From positions 1 to 44,195 of the forward strand of contig JANWZO010000018.1 of the NCBI GenBank assembly GCA_025054615.1: DNA of 44,195 nt, in the 5' to 3' direction. Positions within the stretch are counted from its first letter, which is position 1; each line of letters starts with the position of its first letter. The notes below the pieces were generated by a model that was not told the origin of the DNA, ran no database searches, and saw only the letters and a list, made by a program, of their open reading frames with translations. Shown here in pieces: positions 18,645 to 26,619 of the stretch. The stretch comes from Kiritimatiellia bacterium (GTDB taxonomy: Bacteria; Verrucomicrobiota; Kiritimatiellia; CAIVKH01). Position numbers and translations under genes: made by a program.

Positions 18645-19430
18645 ATGTGGCTTCGTACATTCGGCGAGTCCATCGTAGGCCGCTTCAACCGGTGGGCCCA
18701 CGTGGTCTCTATTGCGGTCGCCGCGATCGCCGCGGCTTTAAGGCCCCGATATTGGCCACAGCCGGTCCGCGATGTGCTGGCGAGGCAGATTCTTTTTACA
18801 GGGTTTGAAGCGATACGCTTTGTGTCGATGATCGCGATTTTGGTCGGGTTGGCCGTGGTTCTGCAAGCGCAGCTTGCGCTGTCAAAACTCGGGCAGTCGG
18901 GCCTGCTCGGTCCCATCTTGGTGATGGTCCTTATCCGGGAGGCGGGACCGCTCCTCACCAATTTTGTGGTCATCGGGCGAAGTGGAACCGCTATGACGAC
19001 CGAGTTGGCGAATATGAAGGTGAATGGCGAGGTGCAACTGCTGGACGCACAGGGGCTGGACCCGTTCATCTACCTTGTCATGCCGCGCGTGCTGGGGGCG
19101 GCCATTTCCATTTTTTGTCTGACTATCATTTTCATCGCGGTCTCGTTCGCCAGCGGGTTTCTCGCGGGACTTCTACTCGGCGCGAACACCGGCTATCCCA
19201 ACCTGTTCATTCGGAGTGTATTCAGCGCCATCACTCCTGCGGATGTGGTGAACCTGATTCTAAAATCAGTGGTTCCTGGCCTCTTGACCGGCGCAATCTG
19301 CTGCTCGGAGGGATTAAGCGTTGGGCAGGCATTTACGGAGGTTCCGCAAGCGGCCACGCGCGCGGTGGTCCGTTCCACAGCGACCTTGTTCCTCACGTCG
19401 GCGGTCGTATCGCTCGCGACCTACCTATGA
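18645..19430 (+). CDS. mlaE: MlaE/YrbE-family ABC transporter permease
   Basis: It is the inner-membrane permease of an MCE lipid-transport system. The conserved core is visible: VLIREAGPLLTNFVVIGRSGTAMTTELANMKVNGE, then LDAQGLDPFIYLVMPRVLGA, and several hydrophobic helices (MIAILVGLAVVLQ, SIFCLTIIFIAVSFASGFLAGLLLG, FLTSAVVSLATYL). From ATG 18645 it is 261 residues; GTG 18636 and TTG 18609 are in-frame alternatives, and I see no decisive ribosome-binding site. Its stop overlaps the next gene's start (ATGA). It begins an apparently continuous cluster through 25555. The 137-bp gap upstream holds no recognised feature. The symbol reflects family membership, not proven identity with E. coli MlaE. 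Confidence 0.9.
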   Translation: MWLRTFGESIVGRFNRWAHVVSIAVAAIAAALRPRYWPQPVRDVLARQILFTGFEAIRFVSMIAILVGLAVVLQAQLALSKLGQSGLLGPILVMVLIREAGPLLTNFVVIGRSGTAMTTELANMKVNGEVQLLDAQGLDPFIYLVMPRVLGAAISIFCLTIIFIAVSFASGFLAGLLLGANTGYPNLFIRSVFSAITPADVVNLILKSVVPGLLTGAICCSEGLSVGQAFTEVPQAATRAVVRSTATLFLTSAVVSLATYL

Positions 19431-20116
19431 GCGCGATTCTCGAGATCCAAGAGGTGACCTTTCCGAAAGAGCCACCTTACGATTGCGGGCTCAGCGGGGT
19501 GTCGATCGAAATTCGGGAGGGAGAGATCGCTCTCGTGGAACTGCCCGTGGGCGTCGCGCTCACACCGCTCGCGGACGCGGCAGAAGGGCTGATCGAGCCG
19601 GCAGAAGGGCGGGTCCTCTTCGAGGAGAAGGACTGGCGCGAGCGATCTCCGGACCTGGCCGCCACGGCGCGCGGTCGCATTGGGCGTGTGTTCGAGAGGG
19701 CGGGCTGGCTCAGCAACCTCGACCTTGACGAGAACATCACACTGGCAGGCCGCTACCATTCTCGCGAGACGTTCAGCGCCCTGATGGAGAAAGCCGAGGC
19801 GCTGGCCGCCGAATTGAAGGTCGGTATGATCCCGCAGGGAAGGCCGGCGCGGATGAACCGCGAAACTCTCCTCAAAGCGCAGTGGATACGTGCCCTTTTG
19901 GGAAGTCCGAGGCTACTTCTGTTGGAGCGGCCCGTGCGAGATCTTCCCGCAGAGGAGGCGGCGCCCTTTGTGGACGCCGTGCGGCGGCGCTGCGAACAGC
20001 ACGGCCTTGCCGTGCTGTGGATCACGGATTCACATGAACGTCTGGATGCTTGCGCGTTGCGGGCTGACCGAAAATATGCGATTCAACAGGAGAAATTAGT
20101 CATAGCGCCCGTTTGA
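19427..20116 (+). CDS. Degenerate MlaF-like ABC ATPase lacking catalytic motifs
   Basis: The gene occupies the MlaF position between permease and MCE genes, with an ATGA overlap before it and a 1-bp overlap after it. The 229-residue product aligns along the whole ABC fold: beta-strand start ILEIQEVTF, SIEIREGEIALVE, GLIEPAEGRVLFEEKDW, VFERAGWLSNLDLDENITLAGRY, RALLGSPRLLLLERPV, LAVLWITDSHERL. The catalytic motifs are gone. The Walker A region reads LPVGVALTP (no GKS/T), the Q-loop Gln is Glu, the LSGGQ region reads MNRETLLKAQ, and Walker B reads LLLLERP instead of LLLLDEP. The frame is intact, so it is probably expressed. A pseudo-ATPase that supports the complex structurally is my inference. 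Confidence 0.8.
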   Translation: MSAILEIQEVTFPKEPPYDCGLSGVSIEIREGEIALVELPVGVALTPLADAAEGLIEPAEGRVLFEEKDWRERSPDLAATARGRIGRVFERAGWLSNLDLDENITLAGRYHSRETFSALMEKAEALAAELKVGMIPQGRPARMNRETLLKAQWIRALLGSPRLLLLERPVRDLPAEEAAPFVDAVRRRCEQHGLAVLWITDSHERLDACALRADRKYAIQQEKLVIAPV

Positions 20117-21003
20117 TGAGTAAGCCGTTCAAATTTCGATATGTAAACGAAATCGTTGGCGGGTTTGTCATCGCCATCGCGCTCGCGCTGGTGGTGGGCA
20201 TCATCCTTGCCGGCCGCGCCCAAGACTGGTTTGAGCCTATTTATGAAATTCGTTTGGAGTTCCCAGAGGAGGGTTCGTTGGGCCTTCAACAAGGGGCGGA
20301 TGTGCAAATTTTAGGCGCCTCCGCCGGCCGGGTCGGGAAAATCCGCGTGCAGGATGACGGATCAATGTACACGACGTTAGAGATCAAAAGCGAATTCATC
20401 CGGTTTATCCGCACCGACTCCAAAGCGATTGTGAAGAAGAAATTCGGCATCGCCGGCGATGCTTTTGTCGAAATCACGCAGGGACGCGGGGCTCCCTTGG
20501 GGGAAGAGGCGGTTCTTCAGGCGATTCGCGACACGGAGATCACGGAGCTTGCCCGTGAGATTCTCAAGGAAGTCCAGAATGCCGTGCTGCCTCTGCTGGA
20601 GGAATACAGACGCCTCGCCGCGGACCTGCGCGACGCGGAGAAGCCGCTGATGCAAGCGCTGGCCAACATTGAACGCATCACCCGCGGCCTGGCCGAGGGC
20701 GAGGGAACGGCCGGCCAGCTATTGCGCGATCCAAAAACCGCTCAGGAAATCGAGGCAATGCTCGCCGACATTCGATCCATCCTCGAAGACATCAAGGAAA
20801 CCACTGCGCGCCTGCCGCCAATGGCGGCGACCGTAAAACAGGAGGTTGACGCGCTCCCCGGCACGGTGGTTCAGGCGCAGGAGACTCTACGGGAGTCTGA
20901 AAGACTCATTGAGGGCATTCAGCGGCACTGGTTGATCCGCAAGTATGTGCCTCCAACGGTCGTTCCGGACATGATCCCTCCAGATCGGGCGGGAGGGCCC
21001 TGA
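20116..21003 (+). CDS. mlaD: MCE-domain (MlaD-like) lipid-transport protein
   Basis: The 295-residue protein has a short cytoplasmic N-terminus, one membrane helix (EIVGGFVIAIALALVVGIILAG, about 12-33) and an MCE domain at about 40-120 (YEIRLEFPEEGSLGLQQGADVQILGASAGRVGKIRV and onward to AFVEITQGRG). A long helical region (about 140-270) then contains heptad-like LLEEYRRLAADLRDAEKPL and IRSILEDIKETTARL. It is expected to form a periplasmic ring or tube that moves lipids between membranes with the MlaE permease. ATG 20116 overlaps the stop of the ATPase-like gene by one base (TGATG). A TTG one codon upstream is less likely. Its stop overlaps the next ATG. Confidence 0.9.
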   Translation: MSKPFKFRYVNEIVGGFVIAIALALVVGIILAGRAQDWFEPIYEIRLEFPEEGSLGLQQGADVQILGASAGRVGKIRVQDDGSMYTTLEIKSEFIRFIRTDSKAIVKKKFGIAGDAFVEITQGRGAPLGEEAVLQAIRDTEITELAREILKEVQNAVLPLLEEYRRLAADLRDAEKPLMQALANIERITRGLAEGEGTAGQLLRDPKTAQEIEAMLADIRSILEDIKETTARLPPMAATVKQEVDALPGTVVQAQETLRESERLIEGIQRHWLIRKYVPPTVVPDMIPPDRAGGP

Positions 21004-21929
21004 TGCGGTCCGGATTCATTTGCGCTCTGATGGCCTTGCTGGCTTTCGCTGCGGCGGGATGCGGCTCGCCACCGAAGCGACCTGCGCCTGCGGATCCCTT
21101 GTTGGTTCAATTGGCGACCTCGGGCGGGTCCGCCTATGCACTGAACAGCTTCGACCGCGCCGCCCGATTCTATCGGCTCGCTCTTCAGCGCGCGCGTGCG
21201 CTGGACGACGCCACCGAAATCGGAAAACAGGCGTATAATTTGGCCGCGGCGCTCTTTATGTCCGGCAAACCGGCGGAGGCGCTGCCTTATTTGGAGGAAG
21301 CGGAAACCGCCTTCGCCGCCATCCGCGAGGACACGGGCCCCATTCTGCTTCTAAAGGCCAGGGCGCTCCGCTCCGCCGGTGGGACGAACGAAGCTCTTTC
21401 GGTCCTACAGCGCGTCGTCGAGCTCGATACGCCTCGTGATGTCCAGGCGCAAGGTTGGCTCCTCTTCGGACATATCATGTTGGATGCGGGTCAGGGCGAC
21501 GAGGCGGAGAAGGCACTGCGGCGCGCACGTTCCGTCGCATCCGATGATCCTGTGCTTCGTGCGGGCATCGCTGGCCTGGAGGCGCGTCTAGCCGTCCTCG
21601 GAGGCAACCCCGGCTTGGCCGCTGAAAAATTCGATACGGAAGCGGCCGCTTTTCAAGAAGCCGGGCGCTACAGGGACATGGCGGATTCCTTACTGCGGGC
21701 GGGTTCTGCGTATGCGGAAGCAAAATTGTTCGAACGGGCTGGCGATCGATTTTATCGCGCGGCTCGGAGTTTCTATGGGCAGGGCGATACCGCCCGTGCC
21801 CTGGAGGCGATCGAGCGTGCGCTGGCCGCGGCCGATCGAGCGCCCGAGGCGGGATGGTCGAAAGCGTTGGCTGCGCTCTTCAATGAAATTCGCGCCAACC
21901 CGGCGGCCGAACCTTCATCGACTGAATAG
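21003..21929 (+). CDS. TPR-repeat lipoprotein
   Basis: The 308-residue protein begins with a lipoprotein signal (MALLAFAAAGC, lipobox Cys20). It continues as tandem helical hairpins of the tetratricopeptide type: SFDRAARFYRLALQRARAL, QAYNLAAALFMSGKPAEALPYLEEA, GGTNEALSVLQRVVEL, GWLLFGHIMLDAGQGDEAEKALRRA, GSAYAEAKLFERAGDRFYRAARSF, DTARALEAIERALAAA. It is likely anchored in a membrane facing the periplasm and acts as a scaffold. It overlaps mlaD by one base. In many organisms the MCE operon ends with a lipoprotein (MlaB/MlaC/PqiC positions), so this may be the outer-membrane partner; that is inference. Confidence 0.82.
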   Translation: MRSGFICALMALLAFAAAGCGSPPKRPAPADPLLVQLATSGGSAYALNSFDRAARFYRLALQRARALDDATEIGKQAYNLAAALFMSGKPAEALPYLEEAETAFAAIREDTGPILLLKARALRSAGGTNEALSVLQRVVELDTPRDVQAQGWLLFGHIMLDAGQGDEAEKALRRARSVASDDPVLRAGIAGLEARLAVLGGNPGLAAEKFDTEAAAFQEAGRYRDMADSLLRAGSAYAEAKLFERAGDRFYRAARSFYGQGDTARALEAIERALAAADRAPEAGWSKALAALFNEIRANPAAEPSSTE

Positions 21930-21988
21930 GATTGGACAGCACGTCGTCTAATCGGCAAATATTTATTGCAATCAGGAGGACAGGCCAG

Positions 21989-22456
21989 ATGAAAAAAACG
22001 ATCGTCATGGCTCTTTTATCTGCGCTTGGGGCCGCGACCGCCCTGGCCCAGGAGACCCTGTACATCGGCGTGCAATCCGCGCCGCTGCGCGCGAATCCGG
22101 CCCCCTTTGCTCCCATCGTCGGCAAGCTGTCATATGGAGAAGCCGTGATCGTGTTGGCGCGTCAGCCCGGATGGCTGCAGGTCCGTTCCGCCGGAGGCAT
22201 TTCGGGGTGGGCGAATCAGTCCCTATTCCAACGCGAACGCGTCACGCTTACCGCCGGAACGACCGACGCGCGAACCGGAGCCACAGCCCGCGAACAGGCG
22301 GCTGCTGCAAAGGGGTTCTCGCCACAGGTTGAGTCGCAGTATCGCAACCAGAATCCGGATCTCTCAGCCGCCTACGAAATCATTGATCGGATGGAGGCAT
22401 CGCGTTTGCCGGATTCCGAAGTGGAGGCCTTTCTGAAGAAGGGAGGTTTGCTGTGA
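21989..22456 (+). CDS. Exported SH3-domain protein
   Basis: ATG 21989 follows a good Shine-Dalgarno (AGGAGGA). The 155-residue product has a signal peptide (MKKTIVMALLSALGAATALAQ). A bacterial SH3 domain spans about residues 24-85 (LYIGVQSAPLRANPAPFAPIVGKLSYGEAVIVLARQPGWLQVRSAGGISGWANQSLF pattern). A helical tail closes the protein. Such domains often bind peptidoglycan or peptides in the periplasm. The stop overlaps the GTG of the M48 lipoprotein, so the two are likely coupled in translation; an assembly or quality-control role in the envelope is inferred from that pairing. Confidence 0.82.
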   Translation: MKKTIVMALLSALGAATALAQETLYIGVQSAPLRANPAPFAPIVGKLSYGEAVIVLARQPGWLQVRSAGGISGWANQSLFQRERVTLTAGTTDARTGATAREQAAAAKGFSPQVESQYRNQNPDLSAAYEIIDRMEASRLPDSEVEAFLKKGGLL

Positions 22457-23355
22457 ATCAAATCCGTTCGCTTCGGTTTATGATTCCGGCCCTCCTGATG
22501 CTCGGGCTCGTCCTTTCCTCAGGTTGCGCGACCGTCGCGGAAGTGGGAGTAGCCACCGGCGTCATCACGCCCGAACAGGGGGAAACACTGTCGAGGACGT
22601 TTCAGGATTTCACGCCGGAGAATGAGTACTATCTGGGACGGGCGGTTGGCGCCACAATCCTGCAGCGCTACCCAGCATATGAAAACGAGGCCGCCTCGCG
22701 TTATGTGCGGTTGGTTGGACAGGCTTGTGCGGCTGCCTCGGATATGCCCACGACCTTCCGCGGCTATTCGTTCCTCATCCTCGATTCTGATGAAATCAAT
22801 GCGTTTGCCGCGCCGGGAGGCTTCATTTTCGTCACGCGAGGCATGCTTCGTTTGTGCCGCAGTGAAGACGAGCTAGCGGCCGTGTTGGCGCATGAGGTCG
22901 CCCATGTCCAGTTGCGGCATGGCGTTAATGCCATCAGCGGCGCCCGAAAATTGGAAGCGTTGAGTTTGCTTGCCGAAGTCGGGATTCGACGATTCGGCAG
23001 CGACGAGGCGGTACAAACTCTGGATCAGCTCAACAAGCTTACCGAAATCTTCGGCGGGAGTGTCGCCGACGTGGTCAACACACTGGTTCTCAAGGGCTAT
23101 TCGCGCGAACAGGAATACGAGGCAGATCGCGTTGCCGCGACGATACTCGATCGGCTCGGATACGATCCCTCGGCGTTGACGCGAGTGCTGCAGAGGATGG
23201 ATCAGCAGGTGGTCCGCGGAGGCCCGGGCTTTGGCAGCACGCATCCTCCAGCCTCTGAGCGCGCGCAGGAGGTTTCAAAGCGGATCGTTCCGCGCCGACT
23301 GCCAGCGGAAGCCGCCCGTACGAAGCGCTTCGAAGAGGCCATGCGCGGGATCTAG
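22453..23355 (+). CDS. M48-family zinc metalloprotease lipoprotein (BepA/LoiP-like)
   Basis: The 300-residue protein starts at GTG 22453 with GGGAGG upstream and carries a lipobox (LVLSSGC, Cys25). The peptidase domain (about 60-270) has the zinc motif HEVAH (His147, Glu148, His151) and the third-ligand motif YEADRVA (EQEYEADRVAA), plus INAFAAPGGFIFVTRGML, typical of the M48B/C group. It ends with STHPPASERAQEV, as in periplasmic M48 proteins. These enzymes degrade or mature misassembled outer-membrane proteins. It is coupled to the SH3-domain gene upstream and 55 bp before the cyclase gene. Confidence 0.93.
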   Translation: MNQIRSLRFMIPALLMLGLVLSSGCATVAEVGVATGVITPEQGETLSRTFQDFTPENEYYLGRAVGATILQRYPAYENEAASRYVRLVGQACAAASDMPTTFRGYSFLILDSDEINAFAAPGGFIFVTRGMLRLCRSEDELAAVLAHEVAHVQLRHGVNAISGARKLEALSLLAEVGIRRFGSDEAVQTLDQLNKLTEIFGGSVADVVNTLVLKGYSREQEYEADRVAATILDRLGYDPSALTRVLQRMDQQVVRGGPGFGSTHPPASERAQEVSKRIVPRRLPAEAARTKRFEEAMRGI

Positions 23356-23410
23356 AGTCGCCGGGCCCGCCGCGCTTCGTTCCTTTTGTTCGCCAAGGCC
23401 CTCCCCAGTC

Positions 23411-25555
23411 GTGAATTTTCAGCCTGCCTCTAAGCAAGCTCGCATCTCGATTGGCGCTGCAATCGGTTTGCTCGCGGGCCTCGCATTCTCGATTGCCGGC
23501 AGGCAAGGTCTCCTTGATGACTGGGAACATTCATCGTGGGGAATTCGCGTCCGCGCATTGGCACGTCCCTCGCCGGCGAGCGAACAAATTAAGCTGATCC
23601 TCATCGATCAGGCCAGCCTCGACTGGGCTTCGTCCGAAAACCAGCTTTCGTGGCCGTGGATGCGCCAGGCGTACATTCCGATCCTAGAATTCTGCCGCCG
23701 CGCCGGCGCGCGCGTCGTGGTCCTCGATATGTTGTACACCGAACCTTCCATGTACGGCGTGGAAGACGATGAGCTGTTCGGTCAGACCCTTGCAACGGTG
23801 CCCGGTTCGATTGTCGCCGTCTTTTCGGGCGAGCAGGCCGTGCAAACGCGCGTTTGGCCGGAAGACACGCCTGAACCCCCGTGGAAAATCGCGGGTCTGG
23901 ACGCCTGGCTGACGCCCGATCGCCGATCGGCGCTGCAAGACCCGGGCGCGGCATTTCCTGTCGGCCCCGTCCGGACCAACGCTGCCGCTCTCGGGGCCGT
24001 CCGTCTTGATCCAGATTCGGACGGCGTGTTTCGTCGAATCGCTCCGTTTCGACTGTTCGATGGGCGGATAGTTCCGACACTGGGGTTAGCCGCCTATCTG
24101 ATTGGCCGTGCCGGCGCCGATGTTCAGCCGCTCGCAATCGAAGATCGGGCGCTTTATGCCGGAAAAACAAGGATGCCGATCGATCGGAAGGGACGGGTCA
24201 TCCTGCGATACCGAGGGCCAAGCGGAACCCACCGGGCATACTCCGCAGCGGCCGTGATCCAGTCCGAACTGCGCTTGCAAGCGGGGGAGTCGCCGACGAT
24301 TGATCCGGAGGTTTTTCGCGATTCCTACGTGTTCGTCGGCGCGAGCGCGCCAGGGCTCAAAGACCTCAAGCCGACGCCGGTGGGCGGTGACTATCCGGGA
24401 GTGGAAATTCACGCGACGCTTCTGGACAACCTGCTTGAGGCCGACCTGATGCGCGATGTGCCGGTTATCGCCGTGGTCTTCTTTTCGATGTTTCTCGCCT
24501 CGGCCGCCGGTGCCTCCATCGCTGCCGCGAGCGGCTGGCTGAAGAGCGCCGTGATTTTTGCGGCCTTTTTGCCGATTCCCTCCGTGTTGGGCGCGCTCGC
24601 GTATGCCGAGGGGTGGTGGCTGCCGGTCGCGGTTCCGACAGCCGCGGCGGCGACGGCCCTCGTCGGTGGCGTGATTCTCAACTACGCCACCGAGGGGCGC
24701 CAGAAACGGTTCATTAAATCTGCATTCAAGCAGTACCTTGGCGAAGCTGTGATCGACCAGATTATTGCTGACCCCTCGAAGCTGCGGCTCGGCGGGGAAC
24801 GCCGCGAATTGACGATGTTTTTCTCGGACCTGGAGAAATTTTCTAGCTTTTCCGAAAAACTCGAGCCGCCGCAGCTCATCGATCTCCTGAATGCCTACCT
24901 GACCGACATGGGACGGGTGCTCATGGAAGAGGGGGGATACATCGACAAATACATCGGCGACGCCATCGTCGCCTTCTGGAATGCGCCGCTGTCGCAGCCC
25001 GATCACGCTGCGCGCGCCCTGCGCGCCGCGATCCGTTGCCAGGCCCTGCTTCGCGAAAAACAGGCCCTCTTTTCCGCGATGGCAGCGGGAATGCCCGTTC
25101 GCATGCGCATCGGGCTGAACACTGGCGAAGTGGTGGTCGGCAACATGGGATCCCAAGACCGATTCAACTACACGATGCTGGGCGACGCTGCGAACCTCGC
25201 GTCGCGCCTTGAAGGGGCAAACAAGGCCTTCGGCACGTTCATCTTGGCGGCCGAATCCACATGGACCGCCGCAAATAACTCGGTGTTTGGCCGTGAGGTG
25301 GGCCTCATTCGAGTGGTCGGCCGGGCGAGGCCGGTGCGCGTGTTTGAGCCCATGGCGCTTGACCGCAACGGATTGCCGCCATGGCTTCCCGATTATGAGG
25401 CGGGACTGCGGGCGGTCGTCGAGAAACGCTGGCAGGACGCGCTGACCCTCATGGAGGCCATCCCTCAAGACCCCGTCGCGCGCGCCTACTCAATGAAGCT
25501 GCGCGAGCTGCGCGGAGCCGACTGGGACGGCATATGGAATCTGACCGAGAAATGA
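23411..25555 (+). CDS. CHASE2-domain adenylate/guanylate cyclase
   Basis: From GTG 23411 the protein has 714 residues; the frame is open further upstream but there overlaps the M48 gene. An N-terminal helix (IGAAIGLLAGLAFSIAG) is followed by a periplasmic CHASE2 sensor (about 35-345; IKLILIDQASLDWA, GARVVVLDMLYTEP, VPTLGLAAYLIGR, DSYVFVGASAPGLKDL). Three membrane helices occupy about 355-445. A class III cyclase domain follows (about 465-645) with metal-binding Asp473 (FFSDLEKFSSFSE) and Asp517 (KYIGDAIVAFW), then LNTGEVVVGNMGS and FNYTMLGDAANLASRLE. It probably makes cAMP in response to a periplasmic signal. The MBL-fold gene downstream could hydrolyse the product. Whether the substrate is ATP or GTP is not certain. 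Confidence 0.93.
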   Translation: MNFQPASKQARISIGAAIGLLAGLAFSIAGRQGLLDDWEHSSWGIRVRALARPSPASEQIKLILIDQASLDWASSENQLSWPWMRQAYIPILEFCRRAGARVVVLDMLYTEPSMYGVEDDELFGQTLATVPGSIVAVFSGEQAVQTRVWPEDTPEPPWKIAGLDAWLTPDRRSALQDPGAAFPVGPVRTNAAALGAVRLDPDSDGVFRRIAPFRLFDGRIVPTLGLAAYLIGRAGADVQPLAIEDRALYAGKTRMPIDRKGRVILRYRGPSGTHRAYSAAAVIQSELRLQAGESPTIDPEVFRDSYVFVGASAPGLKDLKPTPVGGDYPGVEIHATLLDNLLEADLMRDVPVIAVVFFSMFLASAAGASIAAASGWLKSAVIFAAFLPIPSVLGALAYAEGWWLPVAVPTAAAATALVGGVILNYATEGRQKRFIKSAFKQYLGEAVIDQIIADPSKLRLGGERRELTMFFSDLEKFSSFSEKLEPPQLIDLLNAYLTDMGRVLMEEGGYIDKYIGDAIVAFWNAPLSQPDHAARALRAAIRCQALLREKQALFSAMAAGMPVRMRIGLNTGEVVVGNMGSQDRFNYTMLGDAANLASRLEGANKAFGTFILAAESTWTAANNSVFGREVGLIRVVGRARPVRVFEPMALDRNGLPPWLPDYEAGLRAVVEKRWQDALTLMEAIPQDPVARAYSMKLRELRGADWDGIWNLTEK

Positions 25556-25625
25556 ATTTCGATCCGCTGCCCATGAATCTGTTTTTCCACGTCAAGCCCG
25601 CGCGACATCCGACCGCACTTGTGAA

Positions 25626-25673
25626 TTTCCATGCGATGGAAATTTTTCGAAAAAAATTTCCATGTGATGTAAA
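25626..25673. repeat. 31-bp-phased palindrome array, two units, upstream of the MBL-fold gene
   Basis: Units at 25626-25642 and 25657-25673 start exactly 31 bp apart. The first is a perfect hyphenated palindrome, TTTCCAT-GCG-ATGGAAA; the second is TTTCCAT-GTG-ATGTAAA, with one change. The linker is TTTTTCGAAAAAAA. The array sits in the 153-bp gap between the cyclase and MBL-fold genes and ends 35 bp before the latter's ATG. It is the same element as at 5466-5544 and 31395-31442. Confidence 0.9.
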
Positions 25674-25708
25674 TTTTTCGGGTTGAAATCAAACTCGCTA
25701 GGTTTCGT

Positions 25709-26572
25709 ATGCGCCTGATTGTTGGCGGAGTGCGTGGGTCATATCCCGTTGCTCAGCCCGCGTTCATGAAATATGGCGGGGAGACGACGTCAATCCTGAT
25801 CGAGGGCGTTCGCGGAGATCACATTTTTATCGATGCGGGCACCGGCATTCGGGTTCTGGGGCGGCGTTTGGCTTCAGCCGGCGGGCCGCGGCGCGTGTTG
25901 CTGTTGATGACGCATTATCATCTCGACCACATCATGGGTCTGCCGTCGCTCGGACTTTTGTATGATTCCACGTGGACAATCGAAATCGCGGCGCCCGCGC
26001 TCGACGCTTATCAGGTCGAGGAGACGATGTCGCGGATCATGGACAAGCCCTTTTGGCCACTCCAAATTTCGGATGTGCGCTCGCGCGTGCGATTCCACAC
26101 GCTCGAAGGCCGCGCCTCGAGCGAGCCGCTCCAGTGGGGAACGTTTGAGATCCGATGGTGCCCGGTCTCGCATCCCGGCGGATGCACGGCGTACCGAATT
26201 GACGAGCCGCCATGCGGCGCTTCGGTGGTTATTGCAACGGATATCGAATGGGCTGCTGCGACGGAGGAAGAGCAGTCGCTCCTGGTCGGATTGTGCAGCA
26301 AGCCGGAGCCCGTGGAGCTCCTGATGATGGATGCCCAATATGAACCGGAGGAGATCGACCGGTACCGGGGTTGGGGCCATTCGTCATGGCTGGATGCGCT
26401 GGCCGTTGCCCGGATGTCCGGGGCCCGTGCCGTGAAGCTCATCCATCATGATCCCCGGAAAGATGACTCAGCGCTCGACGAGCTGGCCGGTCGCGTGGCG
26501 TCGGCCGATTCGTGTGCCGACCTTGCTCGGGCGGGCGAGGAGATCGAGCTGGGCCGTTCGTCCGCGGCCTGA
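25709..26572 (+). CDS. Metallo-beta-lactamase-fold hydrolase, possible cyclic-nucleotide phosphodiesterase
   Basis: The 287-residue protein has the MBL metal motif at residues 69-74 (THYHLDHIMGLPS: His69, His71, Asp73, His74). Further likely ligands lie in VSHPGGCTAYRI, VIATDIEW and LIHHDPRKDD. The N-terminus (GVRGSYPVAQPAFMKYGGETTSILIE) is typical of PhnP-like/COG1235 proteins. The HxHLDH form resembles that of class II cNMP phosphodiesterases. Because it follows a cyclase gene, cyclic-nucleotide turnover is a reasonable hypothesis, but general MBL hydrolases share these motifs. It may have its own promoter, since a two-unit palindrome array precedes it. Confidence 0.85.
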   Translation: MRLIVGGVRGSYPVAQPAFMKYGGETTSILIEGVRGDHIFIDAGTGIRVLGRRLASAGGPRRVLLLMTHYHLDHIMGLPSLGLLYDSTWTIEIAAPALDAYQVEETMSRIMDKPFWPLQISDVRSRVRFHTLEGRASSEPLQWGTFEIRWCPVSHPGGCTAYRIDEPPCGASVVIATDIEWAAATEEEQSLLVGLCSKPEPVELLMMDAQYEPEEIDRYRGWGHSSWLDALAVARMSGARAVKLIHHDPRKDDSALDELAGRVASADSCADLARAGEEIELGRSSAA

Positions 26573-26619
26573 TGGTCTCAACAACGCGAGAGGGGGAGGC
26601 GCAAGAACGCAGGTTGTCC

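Noticed and set aside
24086-25468. 460-aa minus-strand open frame
   Set aside because: Antisense to the cyclase gene, His/Arg-rich without motifs; a shadow frame.
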